Assembly (NCBI RefSeq): GCF_016617715.1
Contig: NZ_CP067225.1
Coordinates: 3,230,001 to 3,294,000, forward strand
DNA: 64,000 nucleotides
Origin: Paracoccus sp. MC1862
GTDB lineage: Bacteria > Pseudomonadota > Alphaproteobacteria > Rhodobacterales > Rhodobacteraceae
Direction of reading: 5' to 3'
Position 1 is the stretch's first letter, and every line of letters begins with the position of its first letter. Of this stretch, positions 1-7,879 are shown one piece after another. A model generated the notes under the pieces. It worked only from the letters and a program-made list of their open reading frames with translations. It had not been told where the DNA came from and did not search any database. The translations under genes were made by a program, and so were the position numbers.

Positions 1-690
1 CTCGATGAACGGGGCGTCGGCGGCATCGCCCGTCAGGCGCGAATATTCCGCCTCGCCCACCACGGCGAGGGTCGGGGTCAGGGCATAGCGCGCCTCGATG
101 CTGGCGCCGACCGCATAGAAGCCGCCATCGGGGCGATAGGCCGCATAGCCGCTGCGCAGCGATTCGTCCCCGGTCACGCCGAAGAAGGTGCGGGTGAAGC
201 GGTCGTCGCCGAACTTGCCCTCGATCCCCGGCCAGATGGTCAGGCGGTCATTCGGGGCGATGCGGTATTTCGCGCCGACCGCGCCCACCAGCCCCTCATG
301 CCCGTCAAAGCCCTTGCGGACCACCAGGTAGCCGCTGGCGGGCCCCTGGGTATAGCGGAAGCGGACACCGGCCTCGATGGTGCGGTCGATGTCGTCAAGC
401 CCGGTCAGCGCGTCCGAATCATCCGCGTCCCGCCCGCTGCGCCAGTTGATCGTCGGCACCACCCGCAGCCCGTCGGACGATCCGTCCCGCGTCGCGGGCT
501 GTCCCGGCGCCATCACGTCGAGGTTGCGGAAGATGACCCAGGGCGAGGTCTCCATATCGTCCGAGCCGAGCCAGTCCGGCTCGACCTCGGCGCCAAGGCC
601 GATGTCGGCGGCAAGGCCCCAGCCGTCCTGGGCATGAGCGGCCAGTGGCAGGGCAAGGGCGGCGAGAAGCAGGGGCAGGCTGGCGCGCAT
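1..690 (-). CDS. MipA/OmpV-like outer membrane protein (partial, 3' end outside window)
   Basis: Reading leftward from an ATG at 688-690, the protein opens with a classic signal peptide: Met-Arg, a Leu/Ala-rich core, then an AHAQ-type cleavage site near residue 20. It continues with Gly- and aromatic-rich stretches in alternating pattern typical of outer-membrane beta barrels. Motifs such as a D-I-G-L-G-A-E-V-E-P-D start and a G-S-D-D segment recall the MipA/OmpV scaffolding or porin family, which is inference from memory. About 230 codons are visible and no stop occurs before base 1, so the C-terminal strand is missing. A GGAGA lies six bases before the start. Confidence 0.7.
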   Translation of the reverse strand, partial: MRASLPLLLAALALPLAAHAQDGWGLAADIGLGAEVEPDWLGSDDMETSPWVIFRNLDVMAPGQPATRDGSSDGLRVVPTINWRSGRDADDSDALTGLDDIDRTIEAGVRFRYTQGPASGYLVVRKGFDGHEGLVGAVGAKYRIAPNDRLTIWPGIEGKFGDDRFTRTFFGVTGDESLRSGYAAYRPDGGFYAVGASIEARYALTPTLAVVGEAEYSRLTGDAADAPFIE

Positions 691-749
691 GGGATGTCTC
701 CGGTGTTCAGAACAAGCATTTGCCGGCGCGCGGTTCGGCGCAAGGGCGA

Positions 750-2594
750 TCAGTTGCGTTCGGCCGCTTCCAGCCGTTCCAGCGCGTCCAGCCACAGGGC
801 CTCGGCGCGGGGCAAGGCCTCGGCCGCCTCGGCGTGCTTGCGGCCCCATTTCTCGGCCTCGGCGGGGTCGTCGTAAAGCGCAGGGTCGGCCATCCTCTCG
901 CTGATCCTCGCCATCATGTCGGTCAGCTTCCCGACCCGTTCTTCCCCGCGCCGCACCTCGGCCCGCAGGTCGAGGATCTCGTCGCGGCCGGCCTTTTTCG
1001 GGGGCTTGGGGGCTTCCTTGGGCCGCTCGGGTTCCTCGGCCGTCAGCAGCGACTTGCGGTAGGTCTCAAGATCATCCGCATAGGGCGAGACAGCGCCCCC
1101 AGCTACCAGCCACAGCCGCTCGGCCACCAGTTCCAGCAGGTGCATGTCGTGGCTGACCAGCACCACGGCGCCGGTATAGTCGTTCAGCGCCTCGGTCAGC
1201 GCCTCGCGCGATTCGATGTCGAGGTGGTTCGTGGGCTCGTCCAGCACCAGCAAGTGCGGCGCATCGATGGTCGCCAGCAGCAGCGAGAGCCGCGCCTTCT
1301 GCCCGCCCGAGAGGGCGCGGACCTTGGTTTCCGCCTGCGCCTCCATCAGCCCGAAGCCTGCCAGCCGCGCGCGCAGCCGGGCGGGGGCCTCGTCCGGGCG
1401 CAGGCGGCGGACGTGGTCCAGAGGGGTCTCGTCCAGATGCAGCTCGTCCACCTGATGCTGGGCGAAGTAGCCGACGCGCAGCTTGGACGATCGTGCGATC
1501 CGGCCATCCATCGCCGGCAGGCGGTCGGCCAGCAGCTTGGACAGGGTGGATTTGCCCTGCCCGTTGCGGCCCAGCAGGGCGATGCGGTCGTCCTGGTCGA
1601 TCCGCAGGTTCAGCCGTTTCAGCACGGCGCGGTCGCCATAGCCGACCGACACGCCGTCCAGCGCGAGGATCGGCGGCGACAACTGGTCGGGCTGGGGGAA
1701 GGTGAAGCGGTGGAACTTCGCTTCCTCGGGGGCGGTGATCGGCTCCATCTTCGCCAGCGCCTTCAGGCGCGACTGCGCCTGCGCGGCCTTGGTGGCCTTG
1801 GCGCGAAAGCGGTCCACGAAGCTTTGCAAATGGGCGCGGCGGACCTCCTGCTTCTTCGCCTCGGCGGCCTGCAGCGCCCGGCGCTCGGCCCGGATGCGGG
1901 CGAAGCTGTCGTAGCCGCCCGCGTAGAGGTTCAGCTTGCGGTCTTCCAGATGCAGGATCGAGCCCACGGCGCGGTTCAGCAGCCCCCGGTCGTGGCTGAT
2001 GACGATGACCGTGTGGGGATAGCGGGCGAGATAGCCCTCCAGCCACAGCGCGCCTTCGAGGTCGAGGTAGTTCGTCGGCTCGTCCAGCAGCAAAAGGTCG
2101 GGTTGCGCGAACAGCACCCCCGCCAGCGCCATCCGCATCCGCCAGCCTCCGGAGAAGTCGGCCGTGGGCCGCGACTGGTCCTCGGTGGAAAAGCCAAGGC
2201 CCTGCAGGATCGAGGCTGCCCGGCCTTCCGCCGACCAGGCGTCGATGTCGGCCAGCCGGGTCTGGATTTCCGCGATGCGGTGGGGGTCGGCGGCGGTGTC
2301 CGCCTCGGCCAGCAGGGCGTGACGCTCGGTGTCTGCGGCAAGCACGGTGTCCAGCACCGAAACGCCGCTTGCAGGCGATTCCTGCGCGACGCCGCCGATG
2401 CGGGCGCGGGATGGCAGGCTGATCGCGCCGCCGTCCAGCGTCAGTTCCCCCCGGATCAGCCGGAACAGCGTCGTCTTGCCCGCCCCGTTGGGGCCGACAA
2501 GGCCGACCTTGTGCCCCGTCGGGATCACCGCCGAGGCGTTCTGGAACAGCGGCCTGCCCGCAATGGAATAAGAGATGTCGTCGATCCGCAGCAT
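750..2594 (-). CDS. ABC-F family ATPase (Uup/YheS-like)
   Basis: A 614-residue soluble protein with two ABC domains and no membrane segments, as in the ABC-F translation-factor family that acts on ribosomes. The first Walker A (GPNGAGKTT) is at about residues 34-42, with signature FSGGWRMRM near 148 and DEPTNYLDLE near 171. A charged linker covers roughly 225-295. The second Walker A (GRNGQGKST) is near 342, with LSGGQKARL and DEPTNHLDIE after it. A Lys/Glu-rich C-terminal coiled extension follows. The FSGGW first signature is characteristic of ABC-F. Start is placed at the ATG at 2594 because the fold begins there; 12 more codons are open upstream. Exact subfamily is uncertain. Confidence 0.9.
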   Translation of the reverse strand: MLRIDDISYSIAGRPLFQNASAVIPTGHKVGLVGPNGAGKTTLFRLIRGELTLDGGAISLPSRARIGGVAQESPASGVSVLDTVLAADTERHALLAEADTAADPHRIAEIQTRLADIDAWSAEGRAASILQGLGFSTEDQSRPTADFSGGWRMRMALAGVLFAQPDLLLLDEPTNYLDLEGALWLEGYLARYPHTVIVISHDRGLLNRAVGSILHLEDRKLNLYAGGYDSFARIRAERRALQAAEAKKQEVRRAHLQSFVDRFRAKATKAAQAQSRLKALAKMEPITAPEEAKFHRFTFPQPDQLSPPILALDGVSVGYGDRAVLKRLNLRIDQDDRIALLGRNGQGKSTLSKLLADRLPAMDGRIARSSKLRVGYFAQHQVDELHLDETPLDHVRRLRPDEAPARLRARLAGFGLMEAQAETKVRALSGGQKARLSLLLATIDAPHLLVLDEPTNHLDIESREALTEALNDYTGAVVLVSHDMHLLELVAERLWLVAGGAVSPYADDLETYRKSLLTAEEPERPKEAPKPPKKAGRDEILDLRAEVRRGEERVGKLTDMMARISERMADPALYDDPAEAEKWGRKHAEAAEALPRAEALWLDALERLEAAERN

Positions 2595-2792
2595 GGGCGC
2601 GGGATTGCAGCAGCGGCGCGGCGGCGTCAACGCGGCTATTGCCCTTGCCGGGAGGATCGATCCGGGCTATATGGGCTTGGCAACGTTTTTCTACTGCTCT
2701 CTGTCTCCGTCTACCGGCTTCAGTATGCTGCTATGACTGACTGCGCCGGGCCATCGCATGTCGCGGATGGCAACATGACAGGAGATCTCACG

Positions 2793-2999
2793 ATGGCCAA
2801 CGGCACCGTGAAATGGTTCAACTCGACCAAAGGCTTCGGCTTCATCCAGCCGGACGACGGCAACCGCGACGTGTTCCTGCACATCTCGGCGCTGGAACGC
2901 GCCGGCCTGCAGGCCCCCGCCGACGGTCAGAAGGTCAGCTACGACTTGGAAAAAGGCCGCGATGGCCGCGAATCGGCGATCAACGTCCGCTTCGCCTGA
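2793..2999 (+). CDS. CspA-family cold-shock protein
   Basis: A 68-residue single cold-shock domain that binds single-stranded RNA or DNA. RNP1-like KGFGFIQPD (residues about 13-21) and RNP2-like VFLHIS (about 27-32) are both present, and the protein starts MANGTVKWFN, as is usual. The start is fixed by AGGAGA at 2779-2784, nine bases before the ATG. The gene stands alone, with a long upstream gap to the divergent ABC-F gene that could hold a structured cold-shock 5' UTR. A strong hairpin terminator follows. It could be any paralogue of the cspA group; the specific role (cold versus general) cannot be told from sequence. Confidence 0.93.
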   Translation: MANGTVKWFNSTKGFGFIQPDDGNRDVFLHISALERAGLQAPADGQKVSYDLEKGRDGRESAINVRFA

Positions 3000-3021
3000 T
3001 CGCATTCCAGCGACGTGAATC

Positions 3022-3055
3022 GGAAAGGGCGGACCTGCGGGTCCGCCCTTTTCCG
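3022..3055 (+). terminator. Rho-independent terminator after the cold-shock gene
   Basis: A near-perfect 14-bp stem, GGAAAGGGCGGACC pairing with GGTCCGCCCTTTTCC, closes on a short TGCG loop with a T run in the 3' arm. It sits 23 bases after the stop codon of the cold-shock gene and before ndk. Confidence 0.8.
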
Positions 3056-3147
3056 TTCGCGCGTGGTCGTCGGGGCGGGGTTTCCTTCGCGGAAGCCTCG
3101 TGCTAGCCGCCCGGCCGATCAGACAACTCCCGGAGTCCGAGGATATC

Positions 3148-3570
3148 ATGGCCACCGAACGCACGCTTTCCATCATCAAGCCCGACGCCACCCGCCGCAA
3201 CCTGACCGGCAAGATCAACGCCAAGTTCGAGGAGGCGGGCCTGCGCATCGTCGCGCAGAAGCGCATCCACCTGTCGCCCGCCCAGGCCGGCAAGTTCTAC
3301 GAGGTCCACAAGGACCGTCCCTTCTATGGCGAGCTGGTCGAGTTCATGGCCTCGGAACCCGTTGTCGTGCAGGTGCTGGAAGGCGAGAACGCCATTGCCA
3401 AGAACCGCGAGGTGATGGGCGCGACCAACCCCGCCAATGCCGACGAAGGCACCATCCGCAAGGAATTCGCGCTGTCGGTGGGCGAGAACTCGGTCCACGG
3501 CTCGGACGCGCCGGAAACGGCCAAGGAAGAGATCGCCTTCTTCTTCTCGGGGCTGGAACTGGTCGGCTGA
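3148..3570 (+). CDS. ndk: Nucleoside diphosphate kinase
   Basis: Transfers the gamma-phosphate from ATP to nucleoside diphosphates through a phosphohistidine intermediate, balancing NTP and dNTP pools. The 140-residue length is exactly that of the bacterial family. The protein begins with the nucleotide-site strand [11 protein letters not shown]. The active-site His is His117 in the motif [12 protein letters not shown]. The start at 3148 is chosen because family members begin MATERT; an in-frame 16-codon extension upstream is not conserved. Monocistronic, bounded by terminator hairpins on both sides. Confidence 0.97.
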   Translation: MATERTLSIIKPDATRRNLTGKINAKFEEAGLRIVAQKRIHLSPAQAGKFYEVHKDRPFYGELVEFMASEPVVVQVLEGENAIAKNREVMGATNPANADEGTIRKEFALSVGENSVHGSDAPETAKEEIAFFFSGLELVG

Positions 3571-3591
3571 TCCATTCGCCGCAGGAATGAC

Positions 3592-3620
3592 AAGGGCCGC
3601 CTTTCGGGGCGGCCCTTTTT
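3592..3620. terminator. Terminator hairpin between ndk and the b561-YceI gene
   Basis: A perfect 10-bp stem AAGGGCCGCC/GGCGGCCCTT with a 6-nt loop is followed by TTT. It lies between convergent genes and could serve both, though the T tract is on the ndk side. Confidence 0.8.
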
Positions 3621-3631
3621 CGTCCGTGCGC

Positions 3632-4861
3632 CTAGCTGCGGGCGGCCGTCAGATCGACGGCCACGGCCACGGGGAACGAGACCATGCTTTCATCCGCATA
3701 GTTCGCCCCCACGCCGAAATCGCGGCGGTCCAGCGTCAGGGTTCCCGTCGCCGTCGCCTGATCGCCTTCGATCGTCAGGTCAAAGGGCAGGGCGGCGGGC
3801 TGCGACTGGCCCGCGACCGTCAGGGTGCCGGTGGCCTGATGCGCGGTCCCGCCCTCGGGGGCGCGGGTGATCGCGCCCTCGAAGCGGGCGGTCGGGAAGG
3901 CGCTCGCGTTCAGGAAGTCCGGCCCGGTCGCCATGCCGCTGACCGCGCCCAGGGTCAGCGAGGCGATGTTGACCTCGGCCACGACCTCGCCCGTGCCGGT
4001 GGCCTCGTCATAGGTGATGGCGGCGGTCCAGGTGCCGAACTGGCCCTCGACCGGGGCGCCTGCCTGCGTGACCGACAGGCCGAGGGTGCCGGATTGCACC
4101 GTCCAGGTGGAACCGGGCTGCGCCGCTGTCGCAGCAGGCGCGGCAGACTGGCCGGCAATTTCCTGCGGGGCCGCGTCCTGCGGGCGCTCGGCCGTGGCGG
4201 CCCAAACGGCCAGCCCGCCCCACAGCGCCAGCGCCACCAGCGGCGGCGCCCAGCGGTTCGGGCGCGGGTCGCGTGGCGGCTCGGGCAATTTTGCGGCGTT
4301 CCCCGCCATGCGGGCCAGCGTCGCGTCGCGGTCGATGACCGTGTGCTTCAACGCGCCGCCGACATGCAGCAGGATCAGCACCGCCAGAAGCCACCAGCCG
4401 TTGACGTGGAAGGCGGTGAAGCGTTCGGACAATTCCGTATCTTGCGGCACGCCCGGCAGGCGCTGGCCGAATGGCCAGAGGATGTCGGCAAAACCTGCCC
4501 CGGGTGCCGCCGTATGCAGCAGCCAGCCCGCCAGCGGCATCAGCACCATGCCGCCGTAAAGCGCCCAGTGGACGGCCGAGGCGACAAAGGTTTCCAGCCT
4601 GCATTCCGGGTGCAGGGGCCTCGGATGGCCTTGCACCAGCACCCAGAGGATGCGGGCCAGCGCGAGGAACAGCACTGTGATGCCCACGGTCTTGTGGATC
4701 GAGAAGACCTCGACCATCCGGGCTAGTGTTGCCGCGCCGCCTGCGCGGAAACTTTCGGCATAAAGGCCGAGGCCGATGGCCGCCAGGATCAGGACGGCGA
4801 TGGTCCAATGCAGGAAGCGGTGGACGCTGCCATAGGCGCGGGTGGTGTTGGCTGCGGGCAT
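3632..4861 (-). CDS. Cytochrome b561 - YceI fusion protein
   Basis: A 409-residue protein joining two domains. Residues 1 to about 185 are a four-helix membrane cytochrome b561/b6 domain with paired His in YGSVHRFLHWT near the N terminus, IHKT, and FHVNGWW...LLHVGGALKH later, fitting bis-heme ligation. After one more membrane segment near residue 205-225 and an Ala/Pro linker, the remainder resembles a periplasmic YceI lipocalin-like domain (a W-T-V-x-S-G-T-L start, then FxGxI/TGTLT motifs and a closing VAVDLTA strand), a fold known to bind isoprenoid lipids. The layout suggests quinone-linked periplasmic redox, which is inference. GGAGAG precedes the ATG at 4861; fabD is divergent 70 bases away. 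Confidence 0.87.
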   Translation of the reverse strand: MPAANTTRAYGSVHRFLHWTIAVLILAAIGLGLYAESFRAGGAATLARMVEVFSIHKTVGITVLFLALARILWVLVQGHPRPLHPECRLETFVASAVHWALYGGMVLMPLAGWLLHTAAPGAGFADILWPFGQRLPGVPQDTELSERFTAFHVNGWWLLAVLILLHVGGALKHTVIDRDATLARMAGNAAKLPEPPRDPRPNRWAPPLVALALWGGLAVWAATAERPQDAAPQEIAGQSAAPAATAAQPGSTWTVQSGTLGLSVTQAGAPVEGQFGTWTAAITYDEATGTGEVVAEVNIASLTLGAVSGMATGPDFLNASAFPTARFEGAITRAPEGGTAHQATGTLTVAGQSQPAALPFDLTIEGDQATATGTLTLDRRDFGVGANYADESMVSFPVAVAVDLTAARS

Positions 4862-4931
4862 GGCTCTCTCCTGCCGTTGCGGGATCGCTGTCCTCGGGCT
4901 ATCCCAACCCAAAGCATGGAGGAAGCTCAAG

Positions 4932-5858
4932 ATGCGCGCATTCGTCTTTCCCGGCCAGGGCGCCCAGACCATCGGCATGGGCCGCGCGCTGGCGGATGCC
5001 TATCCCGCCGCGCGCGCGGTCTTTCAGGAAGTGGACGAGGCGCTGGGCGAGAACCTGTCTGCGCTGCTCTGGGAGGGCGACATCGAGACCCTGACCCTGA
5101 CCCGCAACGCCCAGCCCGCGCTGATGGCGACCTCGGTCGCGACCATGCGGGCGCTTGAGGCGGAAGGCTTCGCCGTGACGGACGCGGCTTTCGTCGCGGG
5201 GCATTCGCTGGGGGAATATTCGGCGCTCTGCGCGGCGGGGGCGATCAGCCTGTCGGACACGGCGCGGCTTTTGTGCATCCGCGGCACGGCCATGCAGGAG
5301 GCGGTGCCGCTCGGCGTCGGCGCCATGGCCGCGATCCTGGGGCTGGACTTTGCGACGGTGGACGAGATCGCGCGTGAGGCCGCCGAGGATGAGGTCTGCC
5401 AGGCGGCGAATGACAACGACCCGGCGCAGGTGGTGATCTCGGGCCACAAACCGGCGGTGGAGCGGGCGGCGGCACTGGCGAAGGCACACGGCGCCAAGCG
5501 GGCGCTGATGCTGCCGGTCTCGGCCCCGTTCCATTGCGCGCTGATGCAGCCTGCGGCAAGCGTGATGGCCGACGCGGTGGCGGGCGTGGACATCCACGAG
5601 CCAGTCGTGCCGCTGATCGCCAATGTCCGCGCCGAGCCGGTGACGATGCCCGGCGCGATCCGGCAGTTCCTGGTCGAGCAGGTCACAGGCCCGGTTCGCT
5701 GGCGTGAATCCGTGCAGTTCATGGCCGAACAGGGCGTGACGGAGTTCTGGGAGATCGGCGCGGGCAAGGCCCTGTCGGGGATGATCAAGCGCATCGCGCC
5801 GGGGGTGGAAACCCGTGCGGTCGGGATGCCCGAGGATATTGCGGCGCTGCGTGGCTGA
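4932..5858 (+). CDS. fabD: Malonyl-CoA:ACP transacylase
   Basis: Loads malonyl groups onto acyl carrier protein for type II fatty-acid synthesis in the cytoplasm. It has 308 residues, the usual length. It begins MRAFVFPGQGAQ, has the nucleophile Ser92 in GHSLGEYSAL, and the catalytic His in SAPFHCALMQPA near residue 198. GGAGGAAGC lies just upstream of the ATG at 4932; the longer open frame starting at 4842 lacks this. It heads the fabD-fabG-acpP group, separated from fabG by a repeat-rich 124-base gap containing a likely terminator. Confidence 0.96.
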   Translation: MRAFVFPGQGAQTIGMGRALADAYPAARAVFQEVDEALGENLSALLWEGDIETLTLTRNAQPALMATSVATMRALEAEGFAVTDAAFVAGHSLGEYSALCAAGAISLSDTARLLCIRGTAMQEAVPLGVGAMAAILGLDFATVDEIAREAAEDEVCQAANDNDPAQVVISGHKPAVERAAALAKAHGAKRALMLPVSAPFHCALMQPAASVMADAVAGVDIHEPVVPLIANVRAEPVTMPGAIRQFLVEQVTGPVRWRESVQFMAEQGVTEFWEIGAGKALSGMIKRIAPGVETRAVGMPEDIAALRG

Positions 5859-5866
5859 GGCCGGAC

Positions 5867-5973
5867 CGGGGCGCTGCCCCGCTCGCCGCTGCTGCGGCCT
5901 TTTTCGCTGAAAACAGTTCACCGGACTGTTTTCCGGGCGCTCAAAAGCCCAGGATATTCTTGCAAAGAAGAAA
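5867..5973 (+). repeat. Composite intergenic repeat, copy 1 (between fabD and fabG)
   Basis: Successive hairpins, then GAAAACAGT (5909-5917) pairing with ACTGTTTTC (5925-5933), then CCGGGCGCTC, then a tail reading AGGATATTCTTGC and AAGAAGAAAG. The same order, in opposite orientation, recurs at 16671-16781, and the tail alone at about 24722 and 26661. Here the purine-rich tail may also supply the fabG ribosome-binding region. Confidence 0.7.
5885..5905 (+). terminator. Probable rho-independent terminator after fabD
   Basis: GCCGC-TGCT-GCGGC stem followed by CTTTTT. It lies just after another perfect hairpin, CGGGGC-GCT-GCCCCG at 5867-5881. Both belong to the composite repeat described at 5867-5973. 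Confidence 0.55.
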
Positions 5974-5982
5974 GACACAGCG

Positions 5983-6720
5983 ATGTTCGACCTGACCGGA
6001 AAGAACGCTCTGATCACCGGCGCTTCGGGCGGCATCGGTGGAGCCGTGGCGGCGGCGCTGCACACGGCGGGCGCAACCGTGACCCTGTCGGGGACGCGCG
6101 AGGCGCCCTTGCAGGAACTCGCCGCCAGCCTGGGCGAGCGGGCGCATGTGGTGACGGCGAACCTAGGGGATCCGTCCGCGGTCGAGGCGCTGCCGAAACA
6201 GGCGGTCGAGGCGATGGGGTCCGTGGACATCCTCGTCAACAATGCGGGGATCACGCGGGACAACCTGTTCATGCGGATGTCGGACGAGGAATGGGCGCAG
6301 GTGCTGGACGTGAACCTGACCTCGTCCTTCCGGCTGGCCCGCGGGGTGCTGCGCGGCATGATGAAGGCCCGCTGGGGGCGGATCGTGTCGATCACCTCGG
6401 TCGTGGGAACCACGGGCAATCCGGGGCAGGGGAACTATGCCGCCGCCAAGGCCGGGCTGGTGGGGATGTCGAAAAGCCTTGCCTCTGAGGTCGCCTCGCG
6501 CGGGATCACGGTCAACTGCGTCGCGCCCGGCTTCATCGAGACGGCGATGACCGACAAGCTGACGGAGGACCAGAAGACGCGCATTCTCACCCAGATCCCG
6601 GCCGGGCGCATGGGCAAGGCGGACGAGATCGCGGCCGCGGTCCTGTATCTGGCCAGCCCCGAGGCAGGCTATGTCACCGGCGCGACCCTGCATGTCAACG
6701 GCGGCATGGCCATGATTTGA
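5983..6720 (+). CDS. fabG: 3-oxoacyl-ACP reductase
   Basis: NADPH-dependent reduction of beta-ketoacyl-ACP in fatty-acid elongation. A 245-residue short-chain dehydrogenase with TGASGGIG at about 12-19 (cofactor loop), NNAG near 86, and catalytic Ser139, Tyr152 and Lys156 in the YAAAK motif. It ends with the usual [13 protein letters not shown]. Its place between fabD and acpP supports the fatty-acid role over the many other dehydrogenases of the same fold. The start ATG at 5983 gives the standard N terminus. Confidence 0.95.
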   Translation: MFDLTGKNALITGASGGIGGAVAAALHTAGATVTLSGTREAPLQELAASLGERAHVVTANLGDPSAVEALPKQAVEAMGSVDILVNNAGITRDNLFMRMSDEEWAQVLDVNLTSSFRLARGVLRGMMKARWGRIVSITSVVGTTGNPGQGNYAAAKAGLVGMSKSLASEVASRGITVNCVAPGFIETAMTDKLTEDQKTRILTQIPAGRMGKADEIAAAVLYLASPEAGYVTGATLHVNGGMAMI

Positions 6721-6735
6721 AGGCGGCGAAAGCGG

Positions 6736-6763
6736 TTGCGGATCACGTTGGCGTTGCTATATC
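6736..6763 (+). promoter_or_regulatory. Candidate sigma-70-type promoter for acpP
   Basis: TTGCGG at 6736-6741 and TATATC at 6758-6763, 16 bases apart, about 95 bases before the acpP start. The strong separate expression expected of acpP fits, but this is only a pattern match. Confidence 0.4.
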
Positions 6764-6856
6764 CCGGCATCAAGGCCGCAGGGACCCGCCCGCGGCTTGT
6801 TGCCGGGTGCGCCCCGGTTGCATCCGGGCGGAGTGCCCGTAACTAAGGAACGAGAC

Positions 6857-7096
6857 ATGAGCGACACTGCTGATCGCGTGAAGAAGATCGTCGTCGAGCA
6901 TCTGGGCGTCGAAGAGGACAAGGTCACCGAGACCGCCTCGTTCATCGACGACCTGGGCGCGGATTCGCTGGACACCGTCGAGCTGGTCATGGCTTTCGAG
7001 GAAGAATTCGGCATCGAGATCCCCGACGACGCCGCCGAGACGATCCAGACCTTCGGCGACGCGGTCAAGTTCATCGACCAGGCCACCGCCGCCTGA
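6857..7096 (+). CDS. acpP: Acyl carrier protein
   Basis: The 79-residue acidic carrier of growing acyl chains. The phosphopantetheine attachment residue is Ser37 in the invariant DSLDTVEL motif. The length, charge and helix pattern match AcpP closely. AAGGAA precedes the ATG at 6857. It lies 136 bases after fabG with its own candidate promoter, and is followed by a clear terminator. Confidence 0.98.
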   Translation: MSDTADRVKKIVVEHLGVEEDKVTETASFIDDLGADSLDTVELVMAFEEEFGIEIPDDAAETIQTFGDAVKFIDQATAA

Positions 7097-7120
7097 CCTT
7101 CGGCTGGTTCGACATTTTGT

Positions 7121-7155
7121 AAACGGCGTCCCTTGCGGGGCGCCGTTTCCTTTTG
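7121..7155 (+). terminator. Rho-independent terminator after acpP
   Basis: AAACGGCG (7121-7128) pairs with CGCCGTTT (7141-7148), followed by CCTTTTG. It sits 25 bases after the acpP stop. Confidence 0.75.
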
Positions 7156-7203
7156 CGGCTGCGGCGGAAGGACGCGGGCTGGAACCCCGGCCCGTGGCGG
7201 TTC

Positions 7204-7221
7204 GTTGATCTGCAAATCAAC
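7204..7221. promoter_or_regulatory. Imperfect 18-bp palindrome upstream of dps
   Basis: GTTGAT-CTGCAA-ATCAAC is symmetrical in 16 of 18 positions around a TGCA centre and ends 17 bases before the dps start. Position and symmetry suit an operator, but no regulator can be assigned. Confidence 0.3.
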
Positions 7222-7238
7222 AACATCAGGAGAACACC

Positions 7239-7712
7239 ATGCCTGTGAACCTGCAGGGGCTGGAGGATAACGCCCGGAAGACCGCGATCTCGGAACTGCA
7301 AGCCTGCATGAGCGACGGGCTGTCGCTGTCGCTGGCACTGAAGCAGGCGCATTGGAACCTCAAGGGACCGAACTTCATTGCCGTCCACGAATTGCTGGAC
7401 GGGATCAAGGCGCGGCTCGACCCCAACATCGACGACATGGCCGAGCGCATCCAGCAACTCGACGGCATGGCCGTCGGCACGGTCGAGGAAGTGGCCCGCG
7501 CGACCGCGCTGCCGCCCTATCCTACCGACCTGACCGCCACCGAGGATCATCTGCGGGAGGTCGCCGACCGGCTGCGTGCCTATGGCGAGCGGGTGCGGAA
7601 GGGGATCGACACGGTGGACGAGGCGGGCGATGCCGACAGCGCCGACATCCTGACCGAAGCCTCGAAGCAGGCCGACAAGGACCTGTGGTTCATCGAGGCG
7701 CATCGCGGCTGA
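7239..7712 (+). CDS. dps: Dps-family DNA protection ferritin-like protein
   Basis: A 157-residue member of the Dps/ferritin-like group, whose dodecamers oxidise and store iron and bind DNA during starvation or peroxide stress. Expected metal-site residues are visible: KQAHWNLKGPNFIAVHELLD (His and Asp/Glu of the inter-subunit ferroxidase site, about residues 35-54) and DDMAERI near 66. The N terminus is short, so DNA binding may be weak. AGGAG precedes the ATG. A lone gene with an upstream palindrome and a downstream shared terminator. Confidence 0.93.
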   Translation: MPVNLQGLEDNARKTAISELQACMSDGLSLSLALKQAHWNLKGPNFIAVHELLDGIKARLDPNIDDMAERIQQLDGMAVGTVEEVARATALPPYPTDLTATEDHLREVADRLRAYGERVRKGIDTVDEAGDADSADILTEASKQADKDLWFIEAHRG

Positions 7713-7834
7713 CGCGGGCGCAGGGACCAGCGCCGGGCTTCCGCGTCCGGCCGGTCCGCAGCGTGCATCCGATGCACGCATCATTCACAGGTGATGCAGA
7801 AGCAAAGGGTGCGTGCAGGGCGCGCGCCAAAAGG

Positions 7835-7862
7835 AAAGGGCGGACCCTGTGGCCCGCCCTTT
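7835..7862. terminator. Bidirectional terminator between dps and the BMP gene
   Basis: AAAGGGCGG (7835-7843) pairs perfectly with CCGCCCTTT (7854-7862). A-rich sequence on one side and TTT on the other let it work for both convergent genes. Confidence 0.75.
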
Positions 7863-7879
7863 GTGGTGTCTGGAACCGC

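Noticed and set aside
645..2999. 784-codon open frame opposite the ABC-F gene
   Set aside because: His/Gln/Arg/Gly-rich with no motifs; antisense shadow of a high-G+C gene. Only its last 69 codons (cold-shock protein) are real.
7204..7221. Iron-rhodo-box before dps
   Set aside because: TGA and TCA are separated by eight rather than nine bases.
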